Of a stretch of DNA of 64,000 nt, positions 1 to 10,509 are shown in pieces. The DNA is taken from contig KL647295.1 in assembly GCA_000727475.1 (NCBI GenBank), forward strand, positions 2,626,476 to 2,690,475, read 5' to 3'. This DNA comes from Sarcocystis neurona. Taxonomy: Eukaryota; Apicomplexa; Conoidasida; Eucoccidiorida; Sarcocystidae. The notes beneath the pieces are model-generated. The model saw nothing but the letters and a program-made list of their open reading frames with translations, ran no database searches and was not told the DNA's origin. Position numbers and translations under genes: made by a program. Position 1 is the stretch's first letter, and the number at the start of each line of letters is the position of its first letter.

Positions 1-1331
1 TTCTGCTCTCGTATTTGCATGCGACTATATACATTAGCTGCGTTGCGCTGGCCGTAAGGTGGGTGTCTGATGTTGGAGGCCTGATGGCTGGTTCCACTCC
101 ACAGATCGATCAGGCTGAAAGCGTCTGCGGGAACAACATCAGTGCGGCGGCTGTTGTATTTCCTACGCTGGCTGGAACGCCCTGCATCGGACAGCGCTTC
201 GAAACGTAGCGTAGAGGAGATCTGCTTGTGCCAGTTACCCTGTTTGGTTGCACCTTTCCCCCCAGCTGCGCTGTCGTGGAAATCATATTGAACCGGTTGA
301 CACGCAGACACACTTGCCGTACAGCGCGAAGTTTTCTGCTTTACTGAACGAGCGAGTTCACGAGCTTCTTCAGCTGGCATTACGTGTGTAGAAGGGGTCC
401 TCACGAAGTACTTGTGAAGAAAACTTCCACTTTCTGAGTCAGGGTCCCGCGACATGTCGATGGCTTCTCTAGAAACCACCGCATCTGGGCAAGTGTCATC
501 ACAAGATCTTGATGGAGACTCAGAGCTCCTATGCAGTGGTATGTAGTGAGTGCCACTTTTTTCTCCAGACTCTGCCAGGTTTTCAGAAGAGAAACTAGGC
601 AGTCCTGTTTCAGACTTTGCGGTGCGTTTAATAACCATCTTCCCATTAAGTCTGGCATTTTGGTTTAAAAGCACAAATGCTGCGTCGGGAGGTAGATATG
701 TCCTTTTGCTCCCGTGCGCCTCCCACTCCTGCGCGTCCAAAATGTTTTGCCTGGCTTCTTGCCACCGCTCGCGTGCCCGCGGTTTCTCGATGGCATCGTG
801 TCCCGTACCGTCTGGCATGCCGGACTCCTTCAGTTGTTTCTTCCTTACATCAGAGTTGATGGCATCTCGTACGCAGTTATTCGCCTGCTCGAAAATGAAA
901 CACGGACGCGGGACAGATTCAGGGAACTGCTCTACCGCCGACTCTAGATGATGTATCTCCAGGTCTTTGAGATGATCTTGACGCTGGGTTACGGCCTCTG
1001 CCACCACTTTGAATCTGTCTTTCACTGTCTTGTTGTCGCGCTCTTCCACAAGAGCCTGTGGAAGCGGGTGGCGTAGCCTCGCTTCTTCAGTGACGTAGTG
1101 GTCGCCCTGATGCCTCAGAGTCGATCTTTTCTCCTGCTGATCGTGACGTCGTCTCGGACAGGTAAGGGATCCTGCTGGGCAACGTCGATATACAGCTTCA
1201 TTCGACCTCAGCTGAGAGGGATGCAGAGCTTCCGTGCAGATAGTCGTCCAGCTCCCATCTGGTGCGCAGTCAAACGCGGAGAATGCTAGAAGCACGGTGT
1301 AAGCAAGCGGTTTCTGCGGATGCATCTTCAT
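1..1331 (-). CDS. Secreted protein of unknown function, truncated by the window edge
   Basis: Reading the minus strand from an ATG at 1331 (ATG AAG ATG CAT) gives about 443 codons with no stop down to base 1, so the 3' end lies outside the window. The N-terminus has a signal-peptide shape: MKMHPQKP, then a hydrophobic core AYTVLLAFSAF, then DCAPDG. The rest is hydrophilic and charged, with many Arg, Gln, Glu and Ser residues, scattered Cys and no obvious transmembrane segment; around residues 140-210 it contains RERWQEARQNILD and YLPPDAAFVLLNQ. An in-frame ATG at 1406 would add 25 residues before the signal-like core, and an in-frame stop lies at about 1489-1491; I prefer 1331 because it puts the hydrophobic core at residue 9. 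I recognise no domain. An uninterrupted 1.3-kb frame with a signal peptide argues strongly for coding, but the function is unknown and introns cannot be excluded. Confidence 0.72.
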   Translation of the reverse strand, partial: MKMHPQKPLAYTVLLAFSAFDCAPDGSWTTICTEALHPSQLRSNEAVYRRCPAGSLTCPRRRHDQQEKRSTLRHQGDHYVTEEARLRHPLPQALVEERDNKTVKDRFKVVAEAVTQRQDHLKDLEIHHLESAVEQFPESVPRPCFIFEQANNCVRDAINSDVRKKQLKESGMPDGTGHDAIEKPRARERWQEARQNILDAQEWEAHGSKRTYLPPDAAFVLLNQNARLNGKMVIKRTAKSETGLPSFSSENLAESGEKSGTHYIPLHRSSESPSRSCDDTCPDAVVSREAIDMSRDPDSESGSFLHKYFVRTPSTHVMPAEEARELARSVKQKTSRCTASVSACQPVQYDFHDSAAGGKGATKQGNWHKQISSTLRFEALSDAGRSSQRRKYNSRRTDVVPADAFSLIDLWSGTSHQASNIRHPPYGQRNAANVYSRMQIREQ

Positions 1332-3216
1332 TCCAGATCTTATCCTGCACAACGTCTGGCATGACGTAGCCGCGCTAGAACCTGCAGGCCCGGTAGCTCT
1401 GAGCATGCAGGTCGCAGCGCTACGTGTGAGGTTACTACGTGAATACAGAGCGCTGAGTGCTGGCTCTGCAGCGTTAGCACAGGTGCGTTAAGACGACGCT
1501 GCCCCCAAGACAGCTGCCGTGCGCGGCATCGTTTTTCTTTAATGACTAAAGCACTGCAACACCGCCGCAAGACGTTTTGGCACCCACGGTGTTCCCAACG
1601 TCGGAAACCCCTAAGCCGACAGTTTTCTTACAAAGCGCAAAGGAGCAGTGTGTCCTGAATAACAACTTTACTAAGTGACGCTGCATCTGTACTCAGTATA
1701 TCCTCGAAAAAGCCATGCAGCAGTTTTGGGTCCCCTGCACCTTAAACCACCAAGCTCTATCATGTCTACAATGTGCCTTGACACTACATAATGACTTTTA
1801 AAGGCCATGTTCTTCCCGAGAATAACGCGTAAAAGGTCACCAGCATCGTCTTCGTTTCCAGGCTGCCCGGACGGTTCATTGTATACGGACTCCGGAAAAA
1901 TACTCCTTTTGACGGTTACACGTGCTGTGCTATGGCAGTGCTAAGCTGTGATGGTAGATGATCGACAACGTACGCGTCAAAGCGGGTTGTCTCTGTATTT
2001 GCGCGAGGATCTTCAGTAATCGAACACGGTGTCTACTGCCCCGATAGCCAGTGTGCCTACGTCTTCATGTACGGCCGGCGTTCCGTCGTTTTGACATGTC
2101 GCTTCCCCACTAAACTATAGAGGTCGCTGACCCTGGAAAAGTGTTTACCAGGCACCACCGTACTGCGCGAAGAATTCTGCGCCCTCGTGCGTCTACAGCT
2201 ACAGGTGTACCCATACAGTGTCGCCATACAAATTAAGACGCAGTGCCCCATGTTCCATCATGTCTACAAGGTGTGGACACAGTATTTCACTTGTGGTGGC
2301 TCGGCAGAAAGCTTCATGGAACGACCACGTAGTGTGGCATCACCGACATACGTACTGCTACGTCTGCAGTGCGCATTTTGCGCGTAGATGGTAGACGAGC
2401 GTGAGGATTTGAACCACGACTTCACGTTTGAGACAAGGAATATTCTTATTCACCCCCTGCAGTGTCTACATTATATTCGTGATTCCCATCCGGTGAGCGT
2501 TACTACGCATTAGGTTGAGCCGCGACACCGCAGAGAACGGGTACTGCGCTGTCTTGGACACATTGTAGCTCGATGCGATGCTGAGCGGTCGCGAGGACGC
2601 ACGAGCCGCGTACGCACCGTATCAGTGCCTTACTGCGCGATTCGTGGTTCCTGTGTTGTGGTGCTTCAGTCGTCCGCTCCGCAACTCTTGGACAGAGCCG
2701 TCCGCAGCAACACAAAGCGGTCGGCTCATGCATCACGCTGAGTATGCCTCGTTCAGCAACGGCAGGGCAACAAGACGAGATGGTGGGTGGAACCACCTTT
2801 CAGCCAGCACAGTATAACGGGGGCACTCACACCACAGTGACGATCAATAGGGGTAGTAGTAGCACATGCTGTCGCCCACGCTGAAGGAGGTGCTGCTGCT
2901 GGATGGGATCCTGGAGTGCTTCTGCCCCCCGCAACAGGAGTTAGCAACGAAGTAAGACGATGACGGGAAAGGCAGTGCACCCGATAAGACAGGTAAGATC
3001 TGAGTAGTACAGATACTACACGGCGACCTCGCTCCTCTCCCTTAAGCACCTGCATGCGTATAGTTTTCATTTTTTGGTTGAAATGGTACGGGCAGCACTG
3101 CCAGTCTCACAGGATCGTTTGCAGTTGTTCTCCATTAATCCGCATTAAATCCCATACCCCAGTCACCGGCTGCCGCTTACCTCCCGGTTTCGAACATGAC
3201 CAGGCCCGTATAGAGC
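1332..3216. other. Intergenic, no supportable gene
   Basis: This is probably the divergent promoter region between the minus-strand secreted protein and the plus-strand CCDC12 homologue. Open frames are short (under about 110 codons) and on conflicting strands, with no family similarity I recognise. No long simple repeats are seen. Confidence 0.5.
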
Positions 3217-3963
3217 ATGGCCATTCAGGGGGAGACCATACAAGGAGGCGCCCCAAAAGTGGCAGCTCTAAAATTTCGTAATTACGTCCCGCAGGATCCC
3301 GAGATGCGACAGTGGTGCCTCCCTCGTCCTTCTGTTGAAGAACTAGAGAAGCAGATTGACAAAGAGGGACGAGAAGCGATAGCATCCGCAATGAACGAGG
3401 TAGGCTGGCGGAGTTGACATACACAGACGTACGGGTGTGTAGTGATCAATAAGCGTGTTCCACGTCTACGAACGAATCGCCACAGTGCATCGTTATTTGC
3501 AGGGTGACGCATCTTCTGTTTTTACCACCGTGTGCCGATATTACTGATAATGACGGATCGTAACGTCATTCGTTAGTTCCACCGCGTGATTGTCGCCTTC
3601 TGTCGTAGCTTCGGTCCGCCCGTGTGAGAAACCCGCATGTGTGTGTAGCATATGTGTCTGTGCGCGATGCAGGAGGTAGCATCTCAAATTACGCCGAGGA
3701 GACCGAACTGGGATCTAAAAAGGGAAATCGAAAAGAAGCTGACGATTCTCACCCGCAAAACTGACCGCGCGATTGTCGAACTCGTGCGGCGTCGTGTCGC
3801 CGAAAGCGGAGCCGCTGAGGGCTTGCGGGATCGACACCAGGGCGATCGCGATCGAGATTCGAAAAGTGTAGAACGCTTATCACAGCAGGAAAAAGAAGTT
3901 GTGCACGCCGTTGTAGTGGCAGCCAAAGATTTACAGAAAATTGAGGACGAAGAAGAAGCGTAA
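3217..3963 (+). CDS. CCDC12: cwf18/CCDC12-family pre-mRNA splicing factor
   Basis: There are two exons, 3217-3399 and 3673-3963, with a 273-nt intron (GTAGGC donor, GATGCAG acceptor, phase 0); the product is 157 aa. The family signature is clear: a LKFRNYVPQDPE block at about residues 18-29, then PRRPNWDLKREIEKKL at about 69-84, followed by a basic helix (LTRKTDRAIVELVRRR). The human homologue is 166 aa with the same order of blocks. CCDC12/Cwf18 is a nuclear component of the NineTeen-associated/Bact spliceosome (family knowledge). The start is fixed by an in-frame TAG two codons upstream. The C-terminus is an acidic and basic coiled-coil-like tail (KDLQKIEDEEEA). The FNPA-like gene begins 225 bp downstream on the same strand. 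Confidence 0.92.
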
Positions 3964-4187
3964 ACGAAGAGTGTCCAGCCCCACTTCTTGCGCACGTTTT
4001 CTGAGTGTACGTGAACGGACATCGTCAGGAATCAAAGGGAGTATTAAAGGCAGTGTACGTACATCCGGTGTCCCATTGAGTTACTCAGGTGTCGCGCGTG
4101 GTGGGTCGACAGTTCACCCAGCGTTTTAACAATGCATTTATTGTATTTCAATGACCAGTCTGAAACTTCGACGTGCGTACCTCCGCC

Positions 4188-7100
4188 ATGGCACAGTGGT
4201 TGGTCGCCGCAGTTTCTCTGACTGTCGTTATGCGCGCAAAGGCGCAGGTGACAGGATATGACCGACAATCGCTACAGGTCGGTTCCTGCCAGTATCTGTA
4301 TCACCTGACACGTTCGTGTAGGCAATGACAATGTTACAGCGCCTGACGGAATTCCGTCAATCGCACAGGAAAACGATGGACGGACGGTTGTGCGCTGCTG
4401 CTTTCGTGCAGAACGATGTAACGTACACAGGATGTACGATGGCCCGCGCACCTGACGGCACCACTGGTAGTGATATTTGCTATGCGAACACTAAGAATGT
4501 TTCCGTATAGCGTCAGTTCAGGTCGAGCGTGGTGCTACGTGGAAGTGCAGCTTCTGGGGCAGGGGAATAGAGACTGGGATTACTGCCGAGGTGCGTCCGT
4601 TGAACGTGAGAGCGCCAGCAGGTTTCCTTCCAAATATGTGCTACGCAGATATCGTGGACTATGACGCCGTGCGATGTAGCGCCAGGTGATAGTGTTTCGT
4701 TCCACGGTTTGCTGCGTTTATGGCGACCGTCAGAACTGGCTGTACAGAACCATATGTCGTCGGAAGGTGCTGCAGCTAAGCGAAGTAGTCCACCAGCTGG
4801 AAGCCAAGTTGTTGTACGTGGTTTTCATTGTATCTAGCAGAAAAAACTAAGGCTATAGAGTGTTGGTTGCAGAAAAGTGCAGAAAACATTGCGCCTTTAC
4901 CGAGAGGTGCGCTGAAGTAGGATACGGTATGCAGTTCACATTCTTGTATATTCCTTCCCAGATCTGCTCCGGTGGAGACGCGCTGCTGAGTCGTTCAAGC
5001 GCTATAGAAGACATCTTCAGCCAAGCGTCGCAGTCCCTCTTACAAGCGCAACAAGGACTTTTAAACATTGAGAATATCCAGCAAAATATTGCTGTTGCCA
5101 GAGAATACGCAACGAAAACCGCTACTCATTCGAAACTTAGTGCTGTCAACTGCAATGGTACGATTCGGTCCTTGAGCAAAGACCTGAGGATCCTGTGAAT
5201 GTAAAGCGGCAAGCAGGATTGAACGGCTACGAGGATGAGGTTTGATCTCTTCACTCGCAACCCTTCTCCCCCCGTGCGGCGGACCGTTTTTTATCTGTTG
5301 ATGCAGCCAGTTGGAAATGGTCTGCGAGCGAGTTTTTTTCCCAACAGCGAATTTCGCGGTGAACCAGCCTCGTATCTGGACAGCGCCGTTATCAACAACG
5401 CCTGGAGTGAAGTTTCTCCAGCCCCAGGGGTGCCTATACAAGAGTTTTCCGTACGCTGGGAGGGATTTTTAACCGTGTCTACGACGAGGAGTGTCCAGCT
5501 TGTTACAAGCGCGGACTGCGGTGCACGGGTTTTCCTGGATGGAAGACCGATAATAGCAGATCGGATGCCTATACTTGCACAAAGCGATACCGATTCGGGA
5601 CCACACGTCAGAGTGCTGTCCCCTGGTGACACATTTCAAGGAACAGTTAAAAGCTTTTCTCCTCCACAGGTCAAGCTGGATAGGTGGATGAGAGGAACAC
5701 ACTTGAAACGCGAGGCTTTGTGCAGCGTTTGATAGGTGGTAACCGGCATCACCTGCGATTAGAGTACTTCCACCTCAGCGCCTTCAAATACCGAAGACCG
5801 AACACGGTAGGCACACCCCACAGCAGCCGGTAGTCGAGTAGTCTCGCAAGTGTGCGGTGCACCAGGCTTCGGTTTCATTGGCGTGGAGGAGTCCCCTAAT
5901 GCCGGAAGAGCTGGTACAGGAGGTGAACTTCTCGAAAAGCTACACAGGAAAGCCACTGGCCATATCCGGGCTAGCCGGCCATGCGTATGGAATGTGAGTA
6001 CGTTGAAAATTCCTCACCGTGGCCGTCAATAAGTCTTCCGTACAGATCCTCTCTCAAAAATGGAGCGCTGGCTTTTCTGGACTCCACGGAATACTATATC
6101 GCCGACGTCCCAGCGTATTACGAAGGAGCCACTCTAATTAGAACAAAAACGATACCACCGTTTCGCGACATAAGCTTCGAGTCGTCCACCGATGTGCACC
6201 TCCACGTGGCAGTTCCAAGGGGGGGGTCTTTCACGCTTAACGAAGAGAGAACGAACGTGCAGTCGATATCGTTTACGAAAAGCGACGACACGTTATCTAT
6301 TTACCAGGCGAACTCTCGTTCAGTAGGTCCATAGGTCAGGTTTGTTATCGCCGTGAGGTCCACTGCAAATCAGTCAGGCGAGGGCAGTTCAAGAAGTTTC
6401 ATTTGAAATATTTTCTGCGCTCTGCTTTGCGGGCCCGGTTGCCTTTTCGCTTCCTGCTGGTAAAATACATAGTGGCTCACTCAAAAGTTAAGATTATCAT
6501 TTAGCGTCGCACACGTATTCCAGGGACCTCGTTTTTCTTCTTCCTCTCCCTGGCAACCAGCGGTGGCAAGATCCAGTGTGAGCAGCAGCAGGATGTTGTT
6601 TCATTTCCCGGCGGGCGTGCTTTCAAAAGCTGTTCATCATCATCACATCTTTCTGGTACACACTGATTGTTTATTCCGAAAAAAGACTCCTCCTGTGCGC
6701 TCACCAGACACGTGTATCGCAGGGATGTACGACTGCACCGCTGGGTTGTCGGGTAGAAATGTGGACCTGCCCTTCGGCGTATGGAAAACGCAGCCAGGTC
6801 GCGGGTTGGGGGAATTTGTTACCGTAACTTTTCGTTACCCCGTCGAAGTCTCTGCTTTTGAGGTAGCTTTCACTGCTGTGAGGTTGACACGCGGCGGCTT
6901 CTACGTGGAGGCATTCGCGTAGTTCAGGACGCTTAACGATGCCGCGTCGGTGCCGACACAAATAACGCTGCAGTTTCCTGGTAAAAAAAATTTATATATT
7001 ATGTGCAGTACACTGAAGGGGAATTTGGATCAACAAGTGCCCACATGCAGGCACCTCGGTTACGCAGGAAGTATCCATCCAGCCCGGCGACCACATATAC

Positions 7101-8108
7101 CAATTGAAGCCGCAAATTACACGCATGATTGTTGCCACTGTAACAGGTCTGAGACATACGCGAGGCCACCACGTATTACCGAGGTGTGAGCGCGAAGATG
7201 TCTGTCAGGAATGAGAGAGCCCTCAGCTGCCGCCGGGACAGGGGGTTCTCTTGCATTTGTTGGCTCCGTTTGCAGCAAGGTTATCTTCAAGCCTATCCTG
7301 CAGAGGTTACAGGAGAACTCCACTGAGTGTGTTGTATCAGGCTGGTCACGTGAGTGTAGCAAGAATGTCAGAGAAATCGATTTTTGTCTTCTTTGGGCAA
7401 CACGCTGAACGCGCCCTCCCGGCGGGAGCCTATCTGGGTGAATTTTTACTTGTTGCCCGGACAATGCCGTCCATGCACATCCTCACCCGAGAACGCTTAT
7501 TCAGACGATGGTTCTGTAAAAACAGCCCGCGGAACTCTTTCTTTTGGATGGGAACACACCGCCGCAGTGGCGGACTGCATCGATCCCCGACAGAACGGCC
7601 AGGGCGTGGCTTTTCCTGACCCTCATTGCTCCGACGCCGACAAAGTTCGCGCCGACTCCAACTGCAGTTATCCCAATTCGTGGGCAATTGATGTAGATTC
7701 GTAAGGACTGCGGATTTTGAGGTGCGCCAAAGCAAAATCACTTCAACTGCAACTCCTCAATGTCAGCTATGGAATCTACCGGATTACTGTTGTCATCGGC
7801 ACATCATGTCGCGACAATGGCCGCCAAATTAATACCTTGTTTGTTAACGGGTTACCCTTTATACGTGGAGAATTTCTCGCAGCGGGCCAACACAGCACGG
7901 TGAGCAAGAAGCGCAATCGACTATGAAAGAGTAACGTTGACGAGACTGGTGCCCTTACCAGGTGGTGGGAGTGGTCACTCTTGGCTCGACGCCACAAGTC
8001 GTTCTGACCTCGGACTCTAAAACAACGCTGCAGTCTCTCAAGATCGAAAAAGTCAAAGACATCACGCACCATAATCCCACCGTCCGGAGTAGCTCCTCAA
8101 AAGACTAA
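4188..8108 (+). CDS. FNPA: FNPA/CCp5-like secreted adhesive protein (FN2 + PA14 + beta domains), many tiny introns
   Basis: Reconstructed exons: 4188-4277, 4340-4466, 4522-4590, 4649-4685, 4748-4813, 4873-4906, 4962-5157, 5217-5239, 5307-5669, 5726-5806, 5866-5993, 6046-6322, 6378-6459, 6524-6655, 6708 (or 6723)-6882, 6928-6980, 7051-7146, 7209-7279, 7429-7700, 7767-7899, 7962-8108. They sum to 2652 nt, 883 aa, with phases matching at every junction. The ATG sits in a CCGCCATGG context. A signal peptide (MAQWLVAAVSLTVV, cleavage near AKA-Q) leads to a fibronectin type II domain with four Cys at about 48, 62, 77 and 94 (TYTGCT, RAWCY, WDYC). An Ile/Leu/Gln-rich helical stretch follows. A PA14 domain spans about 217-380 (GLRASFFPNSEF, FSVRWEGFL, FLDGRPI, LRLEYFH, SLAWRSP). 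Next come a beta-sandwich region with YEGATLI, a discoidin-like part, and a C-terminal jelly-roll-like domain (TLSFGWEH, YGIYRITVVIG, KTTLQSLKIEK). FNPA and CCp5 act in the adhesive protein complexes of apicomplexan sexual stages (family knowledge). I see no convincing LCCL domain, which favours FNPA over CCp5. The joins around 6655-6723, 6883-6927 (45-nt intron) and 7280-7428 are the least certain. Confidence 0.82.
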
Positions 8109-9015
8109 GGGAAAAGATTTCGACATTTTGTTTCCCTCGAAGAATGACGAGTTGTCAACCAATTCAGTATTCACGCCTGTGTATATGTGCACTTGGTATT
8201 CAAGAGATGATAGTCTGGTTTTGCTTCATTCCACGCAGTTGAACGCTGAAGCCCCACGCAATCCCTTTTATGCTGTGCGTGGTGGTTGAACCGAAGAACG
8301 CTTCCAGTTCGTGTGTGTGGTATAATTTTTACACGTAGTGTATATCGAATAATGGAACTTCCTTTGTTCACTCGGCCTCACGCGTGTTGGATGCCTGCGG
8401 TGCATAACCTGCACAAGAGTCTAAGTCCGGTGGCACTGCGAACTGCTCTGCACGAACGCAGCCGCACGCGCCTTTCTTCAGTGCGCGATACAAGTCTCGA
8501 GAGCACCAAACCCGGCGAAGTCGTGGCGCCCTTCTACGGTGTGCTTGTCGCACAGAGAAAGTGGCATGACCGTCTTTAGTAGGTGAATTGTCCTACGGTG
8601 GACGACAAGCGTGTTCGCACATTAGGGTTCTCCATGTACATCAGCGTACAAGGTCAACCGACGTCCACGTCTTCATACGTACGCACACGCACAGTACAGG
8701 CACGGCACAGGTCCACGTGTACACGGACATGACTATTAAATCGCGCCTGGAGAGACTTCGTCGACATAGCGTATACGCAGCTACAGCACACATGCGCCCC
8801 TGTGCCGCATATGTTGTCTACCCGATGGCAACATGCAGAAACGGAATGCGATTTCATGTCGTTGCTCTAACCTTTTATTGCGCGACAGTCAGAGTCGCGG
8901 TGGGTGTAGTTCGTGCAGTCTGTCTGGTTTCCCTAGCCGCGTGTCTTGTTCAGAACAAACGCTCCAACCGAAAGGCGCTTTGGCAGATTGGTCGACGTCA
9001 TGTAGTCCACTACTG
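8109..9015. other. Convergent intergenic region
   Basis: This lies between the stop of the FNPA-like gene and the stop of adenylosuccinate synthetase, so it must hold both 3' UTRs and terminators. The open frames inside are short and unsupported, and I see no repeat arrays. No clear polyadenylation signal is called. Confidence 0.5.
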
Positions 9016-10509
9016 TTAGAAGGTTCTGATGGTTTGCCTTCGATCGGGTCCGACGCCGATCCACCTGCACCGGAGCTGCAGCAGTTCTTCTATTCGTTTC
9101 ACGTAGTTCTGCGCGGCGGCTGGTATCTCTTCGAACACTCGACAGTTTTCTAGCGAGTGAGTCCAGCCAGGCATAGTTTCGTAAACGGGTACAATCGTTT
9201 CAAAATCATCAGTGCACGGCGGGTAATACCCCAGGGGATACTGCTCTCCACTCTTTTTGCTTCTGTAATGAACGCACAGACGCACCTCCGGCAATCCAGT
9301 GAGCACATCCAACTTTGTGAGATTGAGGAAGTCGAAACCGTTGAGACGGCAAGCATAGGAAACGAGAGAGACGTCGAGCCATCCGCAGCGACGCGGCCGT
9401 GCAGTAGTGGCACCGTATTCAAGTCCTCGTTCTCGTAAGTGCGTGCCTACATCGTCGGACAGTTCTGTGGGGAAAGGCCCTTCACCGACACGAGTCGCGT
9501 AGGCCTTCACAACCCCGATACAGCAACCAATGACTTGTGGTGGAATGCCCAAGCCAGTGCAAACGCCTCCAACAGTTGTGGAACAAGATGTGACGTACGG
9601 ATAGGTACCGAAATCGATGTCCAGCAAGGCGGCATTGGCACCTTCGACTAGGACTTTTTTGTTTGCCTTCAAGGCTTCATCCATCAGTGAAACAGTATCC
9701 CCAATAGCGTTCCGGAACACTTCTGCGTACTCACGGTGGCGAGCCAGCTCCTCTTTCTCATCAAACTCTATCTGATACGCTCGCTTGAAGTGTTCCACGA
9801 GGCGGTGGTACTTGACTTCGAAGCGCTTTACGTCCAGTAGGTCTCCCACGCGCACCCCAATCCGTGAGGCTTTCGTGGCATAACACGGTCCTATGCCACG
9901 CAGCGTCGTGCCTACTGCTGTACCCATTTTTGCCTTCTCTGTTTCCTGCATTCGGTCCACCACTTGGTGGATGTCAAACAATAAATGCGCGCGTGAAGAT
10001 AATACCAGCCGTTTTAACGCTGCCGGCGCCACAGGTTCCACCAGTCGAAGTTCTTCAAGTAATGACTTTAAATGCACTACCACCCCATTGCCGATCACAT
10101 TCAAGACACGATCATGCAGGATGCCGCAAGGCAAGAGGTGCATCCTGTATGTCGCCCCCTTCACGACTAAAGTGTGGCCTGCATTATGCCCTCCGTTAAA
10201 GCGAACACAAAAGTCCACCGTCTCACATAGAGCATCCACAAGCTTGCCCTTCCCCTCATCGCCCCATTGTGCCCCCATAACCACGACAGCACTACGGGAA
10301 GGGGAACATAGCGTGTCCAGAGAACCTACAGATAAAGGCTGGCTAGATTTTCTTTCTTCTCCTACTGATCCGGGCGTAAGCGACCACAGATTCACACTTG
10401 CAGCCCCTGTTGTCGGCCGTCCTTCCGCCTCTTCGAGAGCCGCAAAGGCGCAGTCACCCTCTTCACCTCCCCGTCTTCCACCCGTCACTACGTTCCGGGC
10501 AATCACCAT
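9016..10509 (-). CDS. ADSS: Adenylosuccinate synthetase (IMP to adenylosuccinate)
   Basis: A single uninterrupted 497-aa frame. The enzyme joins IMP and aspartate using GTP (EC 6.3.4.4), the committed step from IMP to AMP; in apicomplexans this serves purine salvage (established knowledge). All family motifs are present in order: QWGDEGKGK (81-89, P-loop with catalytic Asp), NGGHNAGHT (105-113, catalytic His), GTTLRGIGP (200-208), VEGANAALLDID (288-299), GTYPYVTSCST (301-311), ATRVGEGPFPTEL (338-350), ARPRRCGWLD (370-379), LTKLDVL (397-403) and WIGVGPDR (483-490). The bacterial-type core is about 430 aa; here about 73 extra residues precede it, Gly/Ser/Glu-rich and without a clear targeting signal. 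The start at 10509 is the first ATG of the frame; an internal ATG at residue 78 would cut into the conserved first strand, so the longer start is better. No intron, unlike every other complete gene in the window. Confidence 0.97.
   Translation of the reverse strand: MVIARNVVTGGRRGGEEGDCAFAALEEAEGRPTTGAASVNLWSLTPGSVGEERKSSQPLSVGSLDTLCSPSRSAVVVMGAQWGDEGKGKLVDALCETVDFCVRFNGGHNAGHTLVVKGATYRMHLLPCGILHDRVLNVIGNGVVVHLKSLLEELRLVEPVAPAALKRLVLSSRAHLLFDIHQVVDRMQETEKAKMGTAVGTTLRGIGPCYATKASRIGVRVGDLLDVKRFEVKYHRLVEHFKRAYQIEFDEKEELARHREYAEVFRNAIGDTVSLMDEALKANKKVLVEGANAALLDIDFGTYPYVTSCSTTVGGVCTGLGIPPQVIGCCIGVVKAYATRVGEGPFPTELSDDVGTHLRERGLEYGATTARPRRCGWLDVSLVSYACRLNGFDFLNLTKLDVLTGLPEVRLCVHYRSKKSGEQYPLGYYPPCTDDFETIVPVYETMPGWTHSLENCRVFEEIPAAAQNYVKRIEELLQLRCRWIGVGPDRRQTIRTF

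Noticed and set aside
2398..2460. tRNA-like B-box on the minus strand (GGTTCAAATCC at about 2414-2424)
   Set aside because: The T-arm stem has a mismatch and no 5' acceptor strand complementary to the 3' strand is found at tRNA distance, nor a D-arm A-box.
5670..5730. Continuation of the PA14 exon into the VKLDRWMRG reading
   Set aside because: It ends at a stop and misses the LRLEYFH strand; removing 5670-5725 as a 56-nt GT-AG intron restores the domain in frame.
7281..7400. LCCL domain (PLSVLYQAGHVS reading)
   Set aside because: It lacks the conserved Cys, and a 149-nt intron or two short introns through this segment give a better in-frame connection to the WVNFYLLPG block.
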